Source: Panopea generosa
Taxonomy: Eukaryota > Mollusca > Bivalvia > Adapedonta > Hiatellidae
DNA length: 64,000 bases
Assembly (NCBI GenBank): GCA_029582155.1
Contig: CM055895.1
Location: 44,142,578-44,206,577 of the forward strand
Direction: 5' to 3'
Positions 12,180 through 23,835 of the stretch are shown here, piece by piece. The notes beneath the pieces were generated by a model. It searched no databases, was not told where the DNA came from, and saw only the letters and a list, made by a program, of their open reading frames with translations. Position numbers and translations under genes: made by a program. Positions within the stretch are counted from its first letter, which is position 1, and every line of letters begins with the position of its first letter.

Positions 12180-12440
12180 ATTAGAAATAAAAAAAAATCA
12201 CAACCATTTTGAACCATTCTGAAAATATTTCAAAACAAATGACATAGGACATTATTTAAGCGTTAGTTACCTGTGGTGGGGGGGGGGGGGGGGGGCGTAA
12301 CTGTGTAGTGATACGTACAGCATTTACGTGGAAAAGTGCAGTATATAGCATGGATAACTAGAGAAAGACGTCTCACCATGTTATATTTGGGATAATGGCA
12401 ATACCTTAACACCATACAATCATTGTATAGCAATATAAGG
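12180..12440. repeat. Local duplication block, copy 1
   Basis: AAATCACAACCATTTTGAAC, then TAACTGTGTAGTGATACGTA, then TATATAGCATGGATA, and ACCATGTTATATTTG recur in the same order at 12655-12870. The GGGATAATGGCAATACCTTA piece that follows recurs again at 13125-13192. The LINE remnant upstream and the two blocks together look like tandemly copied 3' sequence. Confidence 0.85.
12278..12295. repeat. G18 homopolymer
   Basis: Eighteen consecutive G on the plus strand. The paralogous position at about 12753-12768 reads GGTGGAAAAAAAGGG, so the run expanded in this copy. Confidence 0.95.
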
Positions 12441-12444
12441 CAAG

Positions 12445-12575
12445 GTGAAATTTAATAGCATAATCGCCATTCCTGTTTCCATTGTACCTCAATGTATAAT
12501 AAAACCATTATTTTTTAAAAGAAAGTGCTGTAATGTTTTTGTCTACTTAAACTATATTAGTGTGAATAGGTTAAA
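12445..12575. repeat. Dispersed repeat shared with 27.9-28.2 kb
   Basis: ATAATCGCCATTCCTGTTTC, CATTGTACCTCAATGTATA and GTAATGTTTTTGTCTACTTA match 27896-27965 and 28108-28166, where the repeat is split by about 142 bp of extra sequence. Confidence 0.75.
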
Positions 12576-12870
12576 TAACACCAATGATGTTTTATTGCAG
12601 TATATATTATGCCAGCATTTGTTCTTCTCATCTGTGTATAATGAGAAATAAAATATTAAAAGAGAAAACAAAAAAGAAATCACAACCATTTTGAACCATT
12701 TTGAAAATATTTCAAACCGTGCATAGGACTTTTTTTAAGCGTAAGTTACCGGTGGAAAAAAAGGGTGTAACTGTGTAGTGATACGTACAGCATCTTACGT
12801 GGAACAGTGCGGTATATAGCATGGATACGATAGAGAAAGACGTACCACCATGTTATATTTGAATTCTTTG
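12575..12870. repeat. Local duplication block, copy 2
   Basis: Contains the second copy of the ATGATGTTTTATTGCAGTAT unit (12575-12635) and the second copy of the AAATCACAACCATTTTGAAC ... ACCATGTTATATTTG block (12655-12870). Confidence 0.85.
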
Positions 12871-13204
12871 GATGCACTAAACAAATACTTAACTATATAA
12901 AAAAAAATATTTATTGCAGTTTTTTGTAATATATAATATTTATCAAATATTACAAAAATTCAATTTTTCCCTTTCTTTTATCTGTATATATTTAAAATTT
13001 CTTTCTTTTTTTCAATCCTTGCTATTCGGTTAAATGAATTAAAAACTATTTTGTGTCACAATAATTTTTCCTAAAGCCTTTGATTATTTCGTGAGATAAA
13101 ATATTTGGTATTAACCAACTGAAATTGGGGATAATGGCAATACTTTAACACCATACAATCAATGTATAACAATGTAAGGTAAGGTGAACAGTAGGAACGC
13201 CAGT
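12871..13204. other. No gene; short repeat piece
   Basis: AT-rich. At 13125-13192, GGGGATAATGGCAATACTTT and AACACCATACAATCAATG repeat the sequence at 12390-12445. Confidence 0.6.
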
Positions 13205-13257
13205 GACTCGCGGAGTCATATTTGTCAAAATGACGTCACAAATTTCACATTTTGACA
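13205..13257. promoter_or_regulatory. Two adjacent hairpins with a perfect CRE-like palindrome
   Basis: GACTC-GCG-GAGTC (13205-13217) is a 5-bp perfect stem. TGTCAAAATG (13223-13232) pairs perfectly with CATTTTGACA (13248-13257). TGACGTCA, the consensus CREB/ATF site, is at 13231-13238. The palindromes are seen directly. A regulatory role is inference, because no nearby gene is supported. Confidence 0.35.
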
Positions 13258-13916
13258 GAAAATTGGTGAAAAAAAACATGCCTTCTAAAAATCATGAAAA
13301 TAATAGTTTTAACTGAAAGATCGGTCAATTAGTCATTTTGCTTCAATAACAGAAAAGATAGAGATTCCTCTAATACCATCAATTTCTATTCGGGAAACAC
13401 ATTTAATAATGCTATACACCACGTAAATCGAATCTTGCAACTAAAATTTCACTTGTAAACAAAGTGATTTAAAAAATCGATCCTTATAGCGAGACAAATT
13501 CCGAAAACATCGCTATGTAGATCAACATCTCCTTTAGCGACAGGCAAAATTTTTAAAAAAAATCAGGAAAAACCTTTCTTTTTTTTTTTCGAAAAACAGA
13601 TTCATTACTGTTGCACTTGAGAATTGTAAATGAAGCAATTATTGAAAAAAACAACTCACTCTATAAAAAATGATGTAACTTTTTTAAAAATAAAATTATT
13701 CGATTAATTTCAATTCCGATGGATTGTGGACAAATTTTCCATTTCGTCAATATATACATTGATAGTGATTATGCCAAGGCTTGATCTTCAGGCTAGAATA
13801 AAGTCGTAGTTTTCACGAGACGTTTAGACAAAATTGACCATTTTTATAATAGCTAAAAAATGCCCAAAAGTTAAAATCGGATAAAATGTTTGCTTTAACA
13901 TCGAGTACGCCAAAGA
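13258..13916. other. No recognisable feature
   Basis: AT-rich with short homopolymer runs, leading into the satellite. No gene or known repeat seen. Confidence 0.4.
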
Positions 13917-16900
13917 TTTGTTGTTGTATAGTGTTTAGCGACACTTTCAACAATCTCACTAATATATATCGCAGCAGTATGCCAAGCGCTGCCACAGTAG
14001 TCTCATTGTCATTTTTTGTTGTATAGTGTTTAGCGACACTTTCAACAATTTTTCACTAATATATATCGAAGCAATATTCCAAGCCTGCCACAGTAGTTTC
14101 ATTGTCATTTGTTGTTGTATAGTGTATAGCGATACTTTCAACAATTTATCAGTTTTATATCGCAGCAGTATTCCAAGGGCTGCCAAATTAGTCTCATTGT
14201 CATTTGTTGTTGTATAGTGTTTAACGACACTTTCAACAATTTTTCACTAATATGTATCGCAGCAATATTCCAAGCACTGCAACAGTAGTCTCATTGTAAT
14301 TTGTAGTTGTATAGTGTTTAACGACATTTTCAACAATTTATCAGTTATATATCGCAGCAGTGTTCCAAGCGCTGCCACAGTAGTCTCATTGTAATTTGTA
14401 GTTGTATAGTGTTTAGGGACACTTAAAAGAATTTAACAATTATATATCGCAGCAGTATTCCAAGCGCTGCCACTGTAGTCTCATTGTTATATGTTGTTGT
14501 TTAGTGTTAAGCGACACTTTCAACAATTTTCACTAATGTATATCGCAGCAATATTCCAAGCACTGCCACAGTAGTTTCATTGTCATTTGTTGTTGTATGG
14601 TATTTAACGACATTTTCAACAATTTTTCACTTATATATTGCAGCAGTATTCCAAGCGCTGCCACAGAAGTCTCACTGTCATTTTTTGTTGTATAGTGTTT
14701 AGCGACACTTTCAACAATTTTTCACTTATATATCGCAGCAGTATTCCAAGCGCTGCCACAGAAGTCTCATTGTCATTTTTTGTTGTATAGTGTTTAGCGA
14801 CACTTTCAACAATTTTCACTAATATATATCGAAGCAATATTCCAAGCACTGCCACAGTAGTTTCATTGTCATTTGTTGTTGTATAGTGTTTAACGACACT
14901 TTCAACAATTTATCAGTTATATATTGCAGCAGTATTACAAGCGCTACCACAGTAGTCTCATTGTCATTTGTTGTTGTATGGTATTTAGCGACACTTTCAA
15001 CAATTTATCAGTTATATATTGCAGCAGTATTCCAAGAGCTGCCACAGTAGTCTCATTGTCATTTGTTGTTGTATAGTGTTTAGCGACACTTTCAACAATT
15101 TTTCACTAATATATATCGCAGCAATATTCCAAGCACTGCAACAGTAGTCTCATTGTAATTTGTAGTTGTATAGTGTTTAACGACATTTTCAACAATTTAT
15201 CAGTTATATATCGCAGCAGTGTTCCAAGTGCTGCCACAGTAGTCTTATTGTTTTATGTTGTTGTATAGTGTTAAGCGACACTTTCAACAATTTTTCACTA
15301 ATATATATCGCAGCAATATTCCAAGCACTGCCACAGTAGTCTCATTGTCATTTGTAGTTGTATAGTGTTTAACGACATTTTCAACAATTTATCAGTTATA
15401 TATCGAAGCAGTGTTCCAAGCGCTGCCACAGTAGTCTCATTGTTTTATGTTGTTGTATAGTGTTAAGCGACACTTTCAACAATTTTTCACTAATATATAT
15501 ATCGCAGCATTATTCCAAGCACTGCCACAGTAGTCTCATTGTCATTTGTTGTTGTATGGTATTTAGTGACACTTTCAACAATTTTTCACTTATCTATCGC
15601 AGCAGTATTCCAAGCGCTGCCACAGTAGTCTCATTGTCATTTTTTGTTGTATAGTGTTTAGCGACACTTTCAACAATTTTTCACTAATATATATCTCAAC
15701 AATATTCCAAGCTCTGCCACAGTAGTTTCATTGTCATTTGTTGTTGTATAGTGTTTAGCGACACTTTCAACAATTTATCAGTTATATATCGCAGCAGTAT
15801 TACAAGCGCTGCCACAGTAGTCTCATTGTCATGTGTTGTTGTATGGAATTCAGCGACACTTTCAACAATTTATCAGTTATATATTGCAGCAGTATTCCAA
15901 GAGCTGCCACAGTAGTCTCATTGTCATTTGTTGTTGTATAGTGTTTAGCGACACTTTCAACAATTTTTCACTAATATATATCGCAGCAGTATGCCAAGCG
16001 CTGCCACAGTAGTCACATTGTCATTTTTTGTTGTTTAGTGTTTAGCGATACTTTCAACAATTTTTCACTAATATATATCGAAGCAATATTCCAAGCCTGC
16101 CACAGTAGTTTCATTGTCATTTGTTGTTGTATAGTGTTTAACGACACTTTCAACAATTTATCAGTTATATATTGCAGCAGTATTACAAGCGCTGCCACAG
16201 TAGTCTCATTGTCATTTGTTGTTGTATGGTATTTAGCGACACTTTCAACAATTAATCAGTTATATATTGCAGCAGTATTCCAAGAGCTGCCACAGTAGTC
16301 TCATTGACATTTGTTGTTGTATAGTGTTTAGCGACACTTTCAACAATTTTTCACTAATATATATCGAAGCAATATTCCAAGCCTGCCACAGTAGTTTCAT
16401 TGTCATTTGTTGTTGTATAGTGTTTAACGACACTTTCAACAATTTATCAGTTATATATTGCAGCAGTATTACAAGCGCTGCCACAGTAGTCTCATTGTCA
16501 TTTGTTGTTGTATGGTATTTAGCGACACTTTCAACAATTTATCAGTTATATATCGCAGCAGTGTTCCAAGCGCTGCCACAGTAGTATCATTGTTTTGTGT
16601 TGTTGTATAGTGTTTAGCGACACTTTCAACAATTTTTCACTAATATATATCGCAGCAATATTCCAAGCACTGCCACAGTAGTCTCATTGTCATTTGTTGT
16701 TGTATGGTATTTAGTGACACTTTCAACAATTTTTCACTTATCTATCGCAGCAGTATTCCAAGCGCTGCCACAGTAGTCTCATTGTCATTTTTTGTTGTAT
16801 AGTGTTTAGCGACACTTTCAATAATTTTTCACTAATATATATCTCAACAATATTCCAAGCTCTGCCACAGTAGTTTCATTGTCATTTGTTGTTTTATAGT

Positions 16901-17911
16901 GTTTAGCGACACTTTCAACAATTTATCAGTTATATATCGCAGCAGTATTATAAGCGCTGCCACAGTAGTCTCATTGTCATTTGTTGTTGTATGGTATTTA
17001 GCGACACTTTCAACAATTTATCAGTTATATATTTCAGCAGTATTCCAAGAGCTGCCACAGTAGTCTCATTGACATTTGTTGTTGTATAGTGTTTAGCGAC
17101 ACTTTCAACAATTTTTCACTAATATATATCGCAGCAGTATTCCAAGCACTGCAACAGTAGTCTCATTGTAATTTGTAGTTGTATAGTGTTTAACGACATT
17201 TTCAACAATTTATCAGTTATATATCGCAGCAGTGTTCCAAGCGCTGCCACAGTAGTATCATTGTTTTATGTTGTTGTATAGTGTTTAGCGACACTTTCAA
17301 CAATTTTTCACTAATATATATCGCAGCAATATTCCAAGCACTGCCACAGTAGTCTCATTGTCATTTGTTGTTGTATGGTATTTAGTGACACTTTCAACAA
17401 TTTTTCACTTATCTATCGCAGCAGTATTCCAAGCGCTGCCACAGTAGTCTCATTGTCATTTTTTGTTGTATAGTGTTTAGCGACACTTTCAATAATTTTT
17501 CACTAATATATATCTCAACAATATTCCAAGCTCTGCCACAGTAGTTTCATTGTCATTTGTTGTTTTATAGTGTTTAGCGACACTTTCAACAATTTATCAG
17601 TTATATATCGCAGCAGTATTACAAGCGCTGCCACAGTAGTCTCATTGTCATTTGTTGTTGTATGAAATTTAGCGACACTTTCAACAATTTATCAGTTATA
17701 TATTGCAGCAGTAATCCAAGAGCTGCCACAGTAGTCTCATTGTCATTTGTTGTTGTATAGTGTTTAACGACATTTTCAACAATTTATCAGTTATATATCG
17801 CAGCAGTGTTCCAAGCGCTGCCACAGTAGTCTCATTGTCATTTGTTGTTTTATAGTGTTTAACGACACTTTCAACAATTTTTCACTAATAAATATCGCAA
17901 CAGTATTCCAA
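13917..17911. repeat. 96-bp satellite, ~42 monomers, derived from SINE family B tail
   Basis: Monomer landmarks are TTGTTGTATAGTGTTTAGCG, ACACTTTCAACAATTT, a variable linker, then GCAGCAGTATTCCAAGCGCT and GCCACAGTAGTCTCATTGTC. Two linker types alternate irregularly: TTTCACTAATATATATCG and ATCAGTTATATATCG. I counted about 42 occurrences of the CAACAAT landmark at ~96-bp steps. A rare variant, ATATCTCAACAATATTCC, occurs at about 15691, 16839 and 17510 (steps of 12 and 7 monomers), which indicates higher-order units. Landmark order matches SINE B (8070-8165, 62365-62420), and the last monomer continues into a SINE B body at 17911. Open frames on both strands are by-products. Confidence 0.95.
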
Positions 17912-18112
17912 GCGCTGCCGCAGACACATGGTACGATACCCCACCCGGTCAAATTATACCCACACTGGCTAATTATCCTCTAAATGCTGAGTGCCAAGAG
18001 AGGAAAGATCTAGTACCATTTTCAACCAAGATGACCCGGCTAGGAATCGAACCCACAACATTCCACATGCAAGGCGAATGCTCAACCTCCCGGACCACAG
18101 CTGCATGTTGCC
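17900..18112 (-). mobile_element. SINE family B body and tRNA-like head at the satellite edge
   Basis: After the last monomer (CAAGCGCTGCC) the sequence continues GCAGACACATGGTACGATAC, then CACACTGGCTAATTATCC, TAAATGCTGAGTGCCAAGAG, GATGACCCGGCTAGGAATCG and AACCCACAACATTCCACATG. This is the same order as 62450-62640. The end is a minus-strand tRNA-like head (B box GGTTCGATTCC). One SINE copy is thus fused at its tail to the satellite. Confidence 0.85.
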
Positions 18113-19049
18113 ATTTGTCTCTCATCGCTGATTTAAGATTGAAATTTATCAGTTATTTGCAGAGATGGATGTAATCAATTTCTGGGTCACAGGAAAGAGT
18201 GGTTAGTCATCGATGACACTAAAATGACACTAAATAACCAAACAAAGGACACTTTAAATACTGTTATCATTTTGTTATAAAGTTCTGCAAATTAATGAAA
18301 GTATTTTGAGGATAAGTACAACACGTCATTTTTATGTGACCAGTGAAACATGTTTGTTCGAAATTCCTTAAAAAAAATGTGGAATATCATGGTTGTATTA
18401 TTGTAATACTATCAAGTCTAATAACGATTCAATGATATATTAAGGAACTAGACCTAACAGGGTGATCAGAAATACTAACATTGTGTCTTTGACTGAAAGC
18501 TTACAAAAAAGCAATGTAACTTGTAATTTTAATTATTTATTTTTACACATGACTGCAAACATTACAGGAAACAAATACAGCTGTCAATGAATACAATCTA
18601 CATTATTTACAAACAGTTATAATACATGCAAAGTCAATCATGTTTAACACCACATTTGGTGTTTACAAGATTATTAATCAGACTATAAATGGTTAAAAGT
18701 TGACTGTTTCACTTTTATTTTTTTTTCATTAAGAAATCAATATAATTTCCAAAAAGGTACAAAATAAGATGTCAATTCCAATAAAGTTTACATGTGTTTG
18801 TAGCCTTTCAAGTTGATGTCGTGCACGAAATGGTTTTATTGATTAATGATAACTTTATCAGTCATTTATTAAAAGAATTGATTTCAGAAAAGATGTTTAA
18901 AGTAATAGTTGATAGTCAGGTGAGCGATAGACAAAAAACAATCACAAAAGCTCACTTGAACTTTGACTCATATGATCTAACAAAATGTCAAATAAGTTTT
19001 TAGTCTCTAAACTGATTAACCATTCACATCCATTTTATGGATTAAGCCT
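18113..19049. other. No recognisable feature
   Basis: AT-rich. A 69-codon plus-strand frame at 18794-19003 has no recognisable motif and is not called. Confidence 0.4.
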
Positions 19050-19890
19050 ATGAATGTCTTATAGATGACGAAAATGAGAATTATCCATTTCCCCATTTCT
19101 CTTGAATACTCAGGACAAACAGATGTAGGAGGTAAAAAATACAAAAGGCTCCAGAGGGTCTGAGGACACTCTTCTTACTCATAGTGGCCATAACACTTTT
19201 TTAAATTTCACAATATTTACCGCCTTTGGGGGAAAAAAAACTTAATTGCTTTGAAAAGAAAATACTTTAAATTCCCATACCATTCATCTGTAAAAGAATA
19301 TAGTCCCATGTACAGAACCCTTATACAACCCAGCCCAATAATTTGTCAGAATTTCAAATTTTAAAAATCATTTTTTTTGTACACATGGATGCAAAATGAA
19401 AATAATCAGTTTTCCCTATTCTATTCCCATGTAAATTTAGCCCCTAAATTCTTATCTGCAATCAAACCCCTACACATAGGGATAATTTATGCCAAATATG
19501 AACAAATATAACATATCAGTTCTTAAGAAAATGATCTTTGTAATTCCCAATTTTTACCCTTTTGGGGCCCTTCCTGACCCCTTAGGACAGTGGAACCCAG
19601 TCATTTTTACAAATCTGAACCTCTTTCATCAAACAACGCATCTTTGTAGATATAGGCAAAATAATTTCCATGTAAAAAAAAATATTATTATAATGATATG
19701 TGTCCCCTAATTGAACCCTCGGGACGGGGTCATTTTAAACACTAGGGACACCATTTGAACTAATCCAAGTAAACAATAGTTGGTTATCATTACTACATAA
19801 ACATTTTTAAAAACCGTCGGGCCGTTCATGATAGGTAGATTTTTTAAGTTTTAAACTATTTTTAGTAACGGCGGCCATTTTGAATTACAG
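19050..19890. repeat. Degenerate ~300-bp repeat units of an interspersed element
   Basis: Blocks such as TTTTGGGGCCCTTCCTGACC, CCTTAGGACAGTGGAACCCA and ATAGGGATAATTTATGCCAA with ATATGAACAAATATAACAT recur in looser form at 20990-21295 (ATGGGCCCCTGCTGACAACT, GATTTATACCAAATATAAAC). The style matches a repeat I associate with bivalve genomes. No coding potential is seen. Confidence 0.5.
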
Positions 19891-20056
19891 ATCGAAAAAA
19901 GGAGGCTAATGTATAGTCTCCTATAAAATAGAAATATCCATGAAAAGTTTCAGTTTAAATGGTTTAAGTGGTTTCAGAGAAAGTGCTGCTAACAGACGAC
20001 AGACGACGGACAACGCGCCATTGCATAAGCACTTCTGGCCTTTGGCCAGTAGAACT
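19891..20056 (+). repeat. Repeat tail with GACGGAC motif and GGCCTTTGGCC palindrome
   Basis: CAGACGACAGACGACGGACA, then GCGCCATTGCATAAGCACTT and TGGCCTTTGGCCA (20035-20047). I know this arrangement as a common ending of bivalve dispersed repeats; that is recollection, not a search result. Confidence 0.55.
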
Positions 20057-20455
20057 TTAAACCGTAGTTCTCTTTTTCTTCATTTTTTCAGGGCTTTTAA
20101 TTGCAGTGATTTATAGTTTCCTATCACGTGTTAAATAGTCAGTATTAAAGAAATCAACTCTGAAAATTTGATGCTAATACCAGATTTCTGGGCAATTCTG
20201 TGTCATTTCGGAATTGTTGGTTTGAACTGCACTATGGGTGAATAGTTGACATATTATTACTCTGAAAATTGATAGGTGTCACATGATCGTTGAATTTTAA
20301 AAAAAAAAAACCTTGTCGATGTATATGTTTTCCTTTATAAATGCATATGTTGAACCAGTGAAGAATTTGAACATAGACACATGCTGCAGGTTTTGCTTTT
20401 TCACCTAGATCTCGACATAAATGTTACTATGGGAAATGTAATAGTGGTGTGAAAC
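20050..20455 (+). repeat. Dispersed repeat, copy 1 (pair at 52975-53398)
   Basis: About 400 bp shared in the same orientation: TGATGCTAATACCAGATTTC, GGACAATTCTGTGTCATTTC (here GGGCAATTCTG), ATAGTTGACATATTATTACT, TTGAACCAGTGAAGAATTT and GGGAAATGTAATAGTGGTGT. The copy at 53 kb lacks the flanking units on both sides. Confidence 0.88.
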
Positions 20456-20930
20456 GTCTCCAGTCAAACAAGGACCATACTTTGAAAAATAAATTAGGCA
20501 AAAGTTATCCCACTTTCATTTCACAACCACAAATTACACCTTACATAAAAATTCAAATCAAATACATTGAGTGTTTGGTAAGATATGGACTTGATGGTAC
20601 TTGCATGCAAAATTTTAACCAGAATGTCTACGTCAAACAAGGGCCATAATTTGCATTATATATTGCACGAGTTATCCAACTTGGTTATTGTAGTTGGTGT
20701 GGTGACTGGGAAGTATTTTGTGATGTTTAAATCAGATGCATTGACTGAGTGGTGAGATATGATTTTGTTGGTACTTGCACTCAAAATTTTAACTAGAATT
20801 TCTGACCCTGACAAAGGCCATTAGTTGCATTATATTCAAGCAAGAGTTATCTAACCTAGTTATAATAATAAGCCTGAGAAGTCTTGTGTGAAGTTTTCAT
20901 CAAATACATTGACTGATATTCATAGGGATC
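20440..20930 (+). repeat. Three tandem ~177-bp units
   Basis: AACAAGGACCATACTTTG (20468), AACAAGGGCCATAATTTGCA (20637) and GACAAAGGCCATTAGTTGCA (20812) begin successive units. Each unit also carries GTTATCC/TAAC and a TACATTGA(G/C)TG block followed by GGTACTTGCA. Confidence 0.75.
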
Positions 20931-21300
20931 ATTTAAACAAAATATGAACATATTTGACTCATCATTTTTTGAGATGTTTAAACTCTCTTAATTTTGAATA
21001 ATTTCAATCTTTTATGGGCCCCTGCTGACAACTTAGGAATATCAAATACCCTTTAAAGGACCCAGTCCTAACTGTTATTACAAAACAAGGATCAAGACAA
21101 TAATATAATCAAATTAATATTTAAAATATTAGAAAAACAACAATAATCCAGACATCAAGATATTTGAAGTACTTCCTAAATTATGAGAAAAATAAAAAAT
21201 TCTGTTTTTCCCATAAGTATATCTATGTAAAAATTCAAATTAAGATTTATACCAAATATAAACAAATTTGTGTTTTAAGTCCTTGAGAAGATTGATTAAA
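20931..21300. repeat. Further units of the 19.05-19.9 kb repeat
   Basis: GGGCCCCTGCTGACAACTTA, CCTTTAAAGGACCCAGTCC and AAGATTTATACCAAATATAA match the style and order of the units at 19.05-19.9 kb. Confidence 0.45.
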
Positions 21301-21678
21301 GTTTTTATTCTAAAATGAAAGTCCATGTAAATATCAAAGCATAACATTGCACTATAACTAGATGAGAACTTCTTATCTAATCTGTAAAACAGTATCAATT
21401 CTGAAATATGAACTGTTTGGCAGAGCTCCAGTATATTTGATATTCCTTTCCTTGCACTTTCGAAGCACCACAAAATGAATCTTCGTCTTGTCAAACCTTC
21501 ATGAACATGCACCTTGGTTATCCAAATATGGCCGAACTTCTGAGCTGTGTAGATAGATATGATAAAAATTAGATATTTAAAGAACTGAACTTTGCTTTGG
21601 AATATTTTTTCTAATCCTGTATACAGTCTCAATAACTAGGTAAATTCCCTCAACATATGATCAGTTAACCTAATACAT
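21301..21678. other. No recognisable feature
   Basis: A 130-codon minus-strand frame (21240-21632) covers this stretch but partly overlaps repeat sequence and shows no recognisable domain. I do not call it a gene. Confidence 0.35.
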
Positions 21679-21745
21679 TTTTTCGGGGATTCAAACTCAG
21701 CATTCTTAGATTCATAGTCAGATGCTCAACCAATTGAACTAAACA
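21679..21745 (-). mobile_element. tRNA-like SINE head
   Basis: On the minus strand: GTTTAGTTCAATTGGTTGAG (A box region), CATCTGACTATGAATCTAAG and GCTGAGTTTGAATCCCCG (B box). The spacing is tRNA-like, but the stems do not pair well enough for a functional tRNA. It abuts the SINE C copy that follows. Confidence 0.65.
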
Positions 21746-21749
21746 CTCT

Positions 21750-21965
21750 TACCTATTTTTTTTAATGGGGTTTAATGCCATTTTCTGAAAATGGCAGATA
21801 GTATATATGGCATATTCAGTTTTATTAAGGAAAGATGACCTTAGAATGAATCTGAACCATTTCTCCTTCCGCAAGTAACTGGCAAACTTTCTTACATAAA
21901 AGTTTTGGGACCAAGCTATGATTAAACCCATGACCTCGGCAATGGAAGGTAAGTAGTATTAGACA
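21750..21965 (-). mobile_element. SINE family C
   Basis: TTTTAATGGGGTTTAATGCC (3' end on the minus strand), TATATATGGCATATTCAG, CTTAGAATGAATCTGAACCA, AGTAACTGGCAAACTTTC and then a minus-strand head with GATTAAACCCATGACCTCGG. Layout is shared with 25110-25310 and, inverted, with 4125-4312. Confidence 0.75.
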
Positions 21966-22064
21966 ACAGCACCTTAAATCACTCTATCACTGAGGACTTC
22001 GCCTGCACTTTTTGAATGTAGAAGTTAACAGTAAAAAAATGAATGCCACTACATGAATGTTGAT

Positions 22065-22335
22065 ATTGACTGTTTTAGCGTCATTTTTATGACATCGAGG
22101 GTTTACAGACGAATGAGGAAATAAGCAATAGTTAATAGTGTTAATTAAGTTATTTATTATTATTTGTTTACTTAAGAAAACTAACTGGCTTAGTGTTAAA
22201 CATCATTTGACTGACAGTTTATATCACTCTTAGCCTGGAAACGACGAAAACTGGGATGAATGATGTTTGAACGCCTTGTACCTTAACAACGATCTCTGTT
22301 ACAAGCAGCTAAACACTCTATCCACTGCCCTATCG
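22065..22335 (-). mobile_element. SINE family A-like relic
   Basis: TTTTAGCGTCATTTTTATGA, CATCGAGGGTTTACAGACGA match the family A body. The right end (AACACTCTATCCACTGCCCT, ATCGCCCC) is a minus-strand tRNA-like head with a clear A-box region and a decayed B box. Confidence 0.55.
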
Positions 22336-23705
22336 CCCCGCTTCATTCTGATATAACATGATATTAAAAATACAGATTTTTTATATATACAAGGCGTTTT
22401 CCAGAAGTAAGTGGAAAAATCTCCTATTATGAACATGACATGTCTGATATATTTTGAGATTTATATTATATTTATTCTAACTGCAAACTGTATGCAAAGT
22501 ATGAAGAAAACATGTATTCAAATAAAACAGTAACATGTATTTCAAACATGTCATGCAAGCCTATCTGCCGCAGGTCAGATTTACGTTACGTCGTAATATT
22601 TCTACAAGAAATTGTCCTACTCTTACTCGTCGTCATTCATACTCTTTTAGCAATTGGGGAAGACTGCGACCACTCTCAATATGCTATTTATTCTTTATTT
22701 TCATGTGCACTGTATTGTAACTTACACTTAGTTCGCAGCATAGTTCAATAATTGTATTACAGCAATCCTTATTGAAGCACTTTTTACCATGTTGAAGTGA
22801 ATTTGCTTGGTTTTGACACAGGACGCCACACCTGCTATCATCCATTATTGTTTCTCATTCCTCACTGTACAATTTGTGTCATTTGTCATTTGTGTCATTT
22901 GTAGACTACTATGCATATCTATCATCTGTTCAGTGTTTTGCTAATATTGACACAAACTGTATTGCTGCTCGTTGTTTCACCTTTTTTCACCAGATGTACT
23001 ATTTGTATATAAATGAGTCTATCTTTTCAATACAAGTTAATGTAAACTTCTAACACCTGCGCGCAATACTGGGATGACACTGTGATGCAGACATTGATGA
23101 TGTGCCCTCAATAATATATGGTTCACTGCAAGTGTTGCAGGAAAAGGATTGTTATTTTTCACATGTTTAACTGTCGAATTGTCCAACATTTCGAGCTGCG
23201 GCACTGATCCTGTAAGTATGTTGCTATGGATACTATAACATTATTACTGACAGAAGAAATATACTTAAACGATGTATATCGATGACAAATACACCAATAC
23301 TTAAGTTGTGAAAAATACAGCTATTTACTTGCATAAATATGGATTTTATTAAATTTGTCCATGGACTTCTGGATAATCCTTCGTATACTGTATAACATAT
23401 GTAAGCCATATAGAAATATATATTATCACATAATTTATAGTGCAGGATTGTGATAAAAACATGATATCTTTTTAAATTAATCAAGTGTAATATCACTTCA
23501 GTTTCATCGTTCAGTGTTTTCTGTATAACTCGGTTCTCATACGTAAAATGCCGAACTACATATTGATTTGTCATGATAAAATTACGTTATTTTGTGATGT
23601 TACGTCATACGACAAATATGCCAGACTTTTTCTCGTTCTTAATAGACATGATATGTCAAATTTAAATAAAAGATAAATGATTCCGAGTTATGAGATAAAA
23701 ATAAT
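22336..23705. other. No supported gene
   Basis: AT-rich. Frames at 22512-22751 and 23233-23574 carry no recognisable motif. A short run of (ATTTGTGTC)n-like units is at about 22877-22905. Confidence 0.35.
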
Positions 23706-23835
23706 CTTACATTAGTGCTCGTTCATTATCAAATTCATTAAACTTGTTGGCAGAACTGATTTGATGTCCAGCAGAGCATAGCTTGATATAGTTTGCCAAC
23801 TTGTTTAATAAATTCAATAGTTGTTCTTTAATTCT
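23706..23835. mobile_element. Foldback (MITE-like) element, diverged copy
   Basis: The left arm CATTATCAAATTCATTAAAC with TTGTTGGCA (23724-23752) pairs with TGCCAACTTGTTTAATAAAT with TCAATAG (23794-23820). The outer part (ATCTTACATTAGTGCTCGTT) and the centre (CAGCAGAGCATAGCTTGATA) match the better-preserved copy at 55611-55737. Confidence 0.7.

Noticed and set aside
13231..13238. Functional CREB site
   Set aside because: The palindrome is real, but no gene or promoter is supported nearby, so it is listed only as a low-confidence site.
16038..16584. Open frames on both strands in the 96-bp satellite
   Set aside because: The 96-bp unit is a multiple of three, so frames persist through monomers. 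The peptides repeat with the monomer and have no domain.
13917..17911. CRISPR array
   Set aside because: Monomers are contiguous with no unique spacers, and the sequence is eukaryotic.
21240..21632. 130-codon minus-strand frame as a gene
   Set aside because: It begins in dispersed-repeat sequence and has no recognisable domain. It could be revisited with transcript data.
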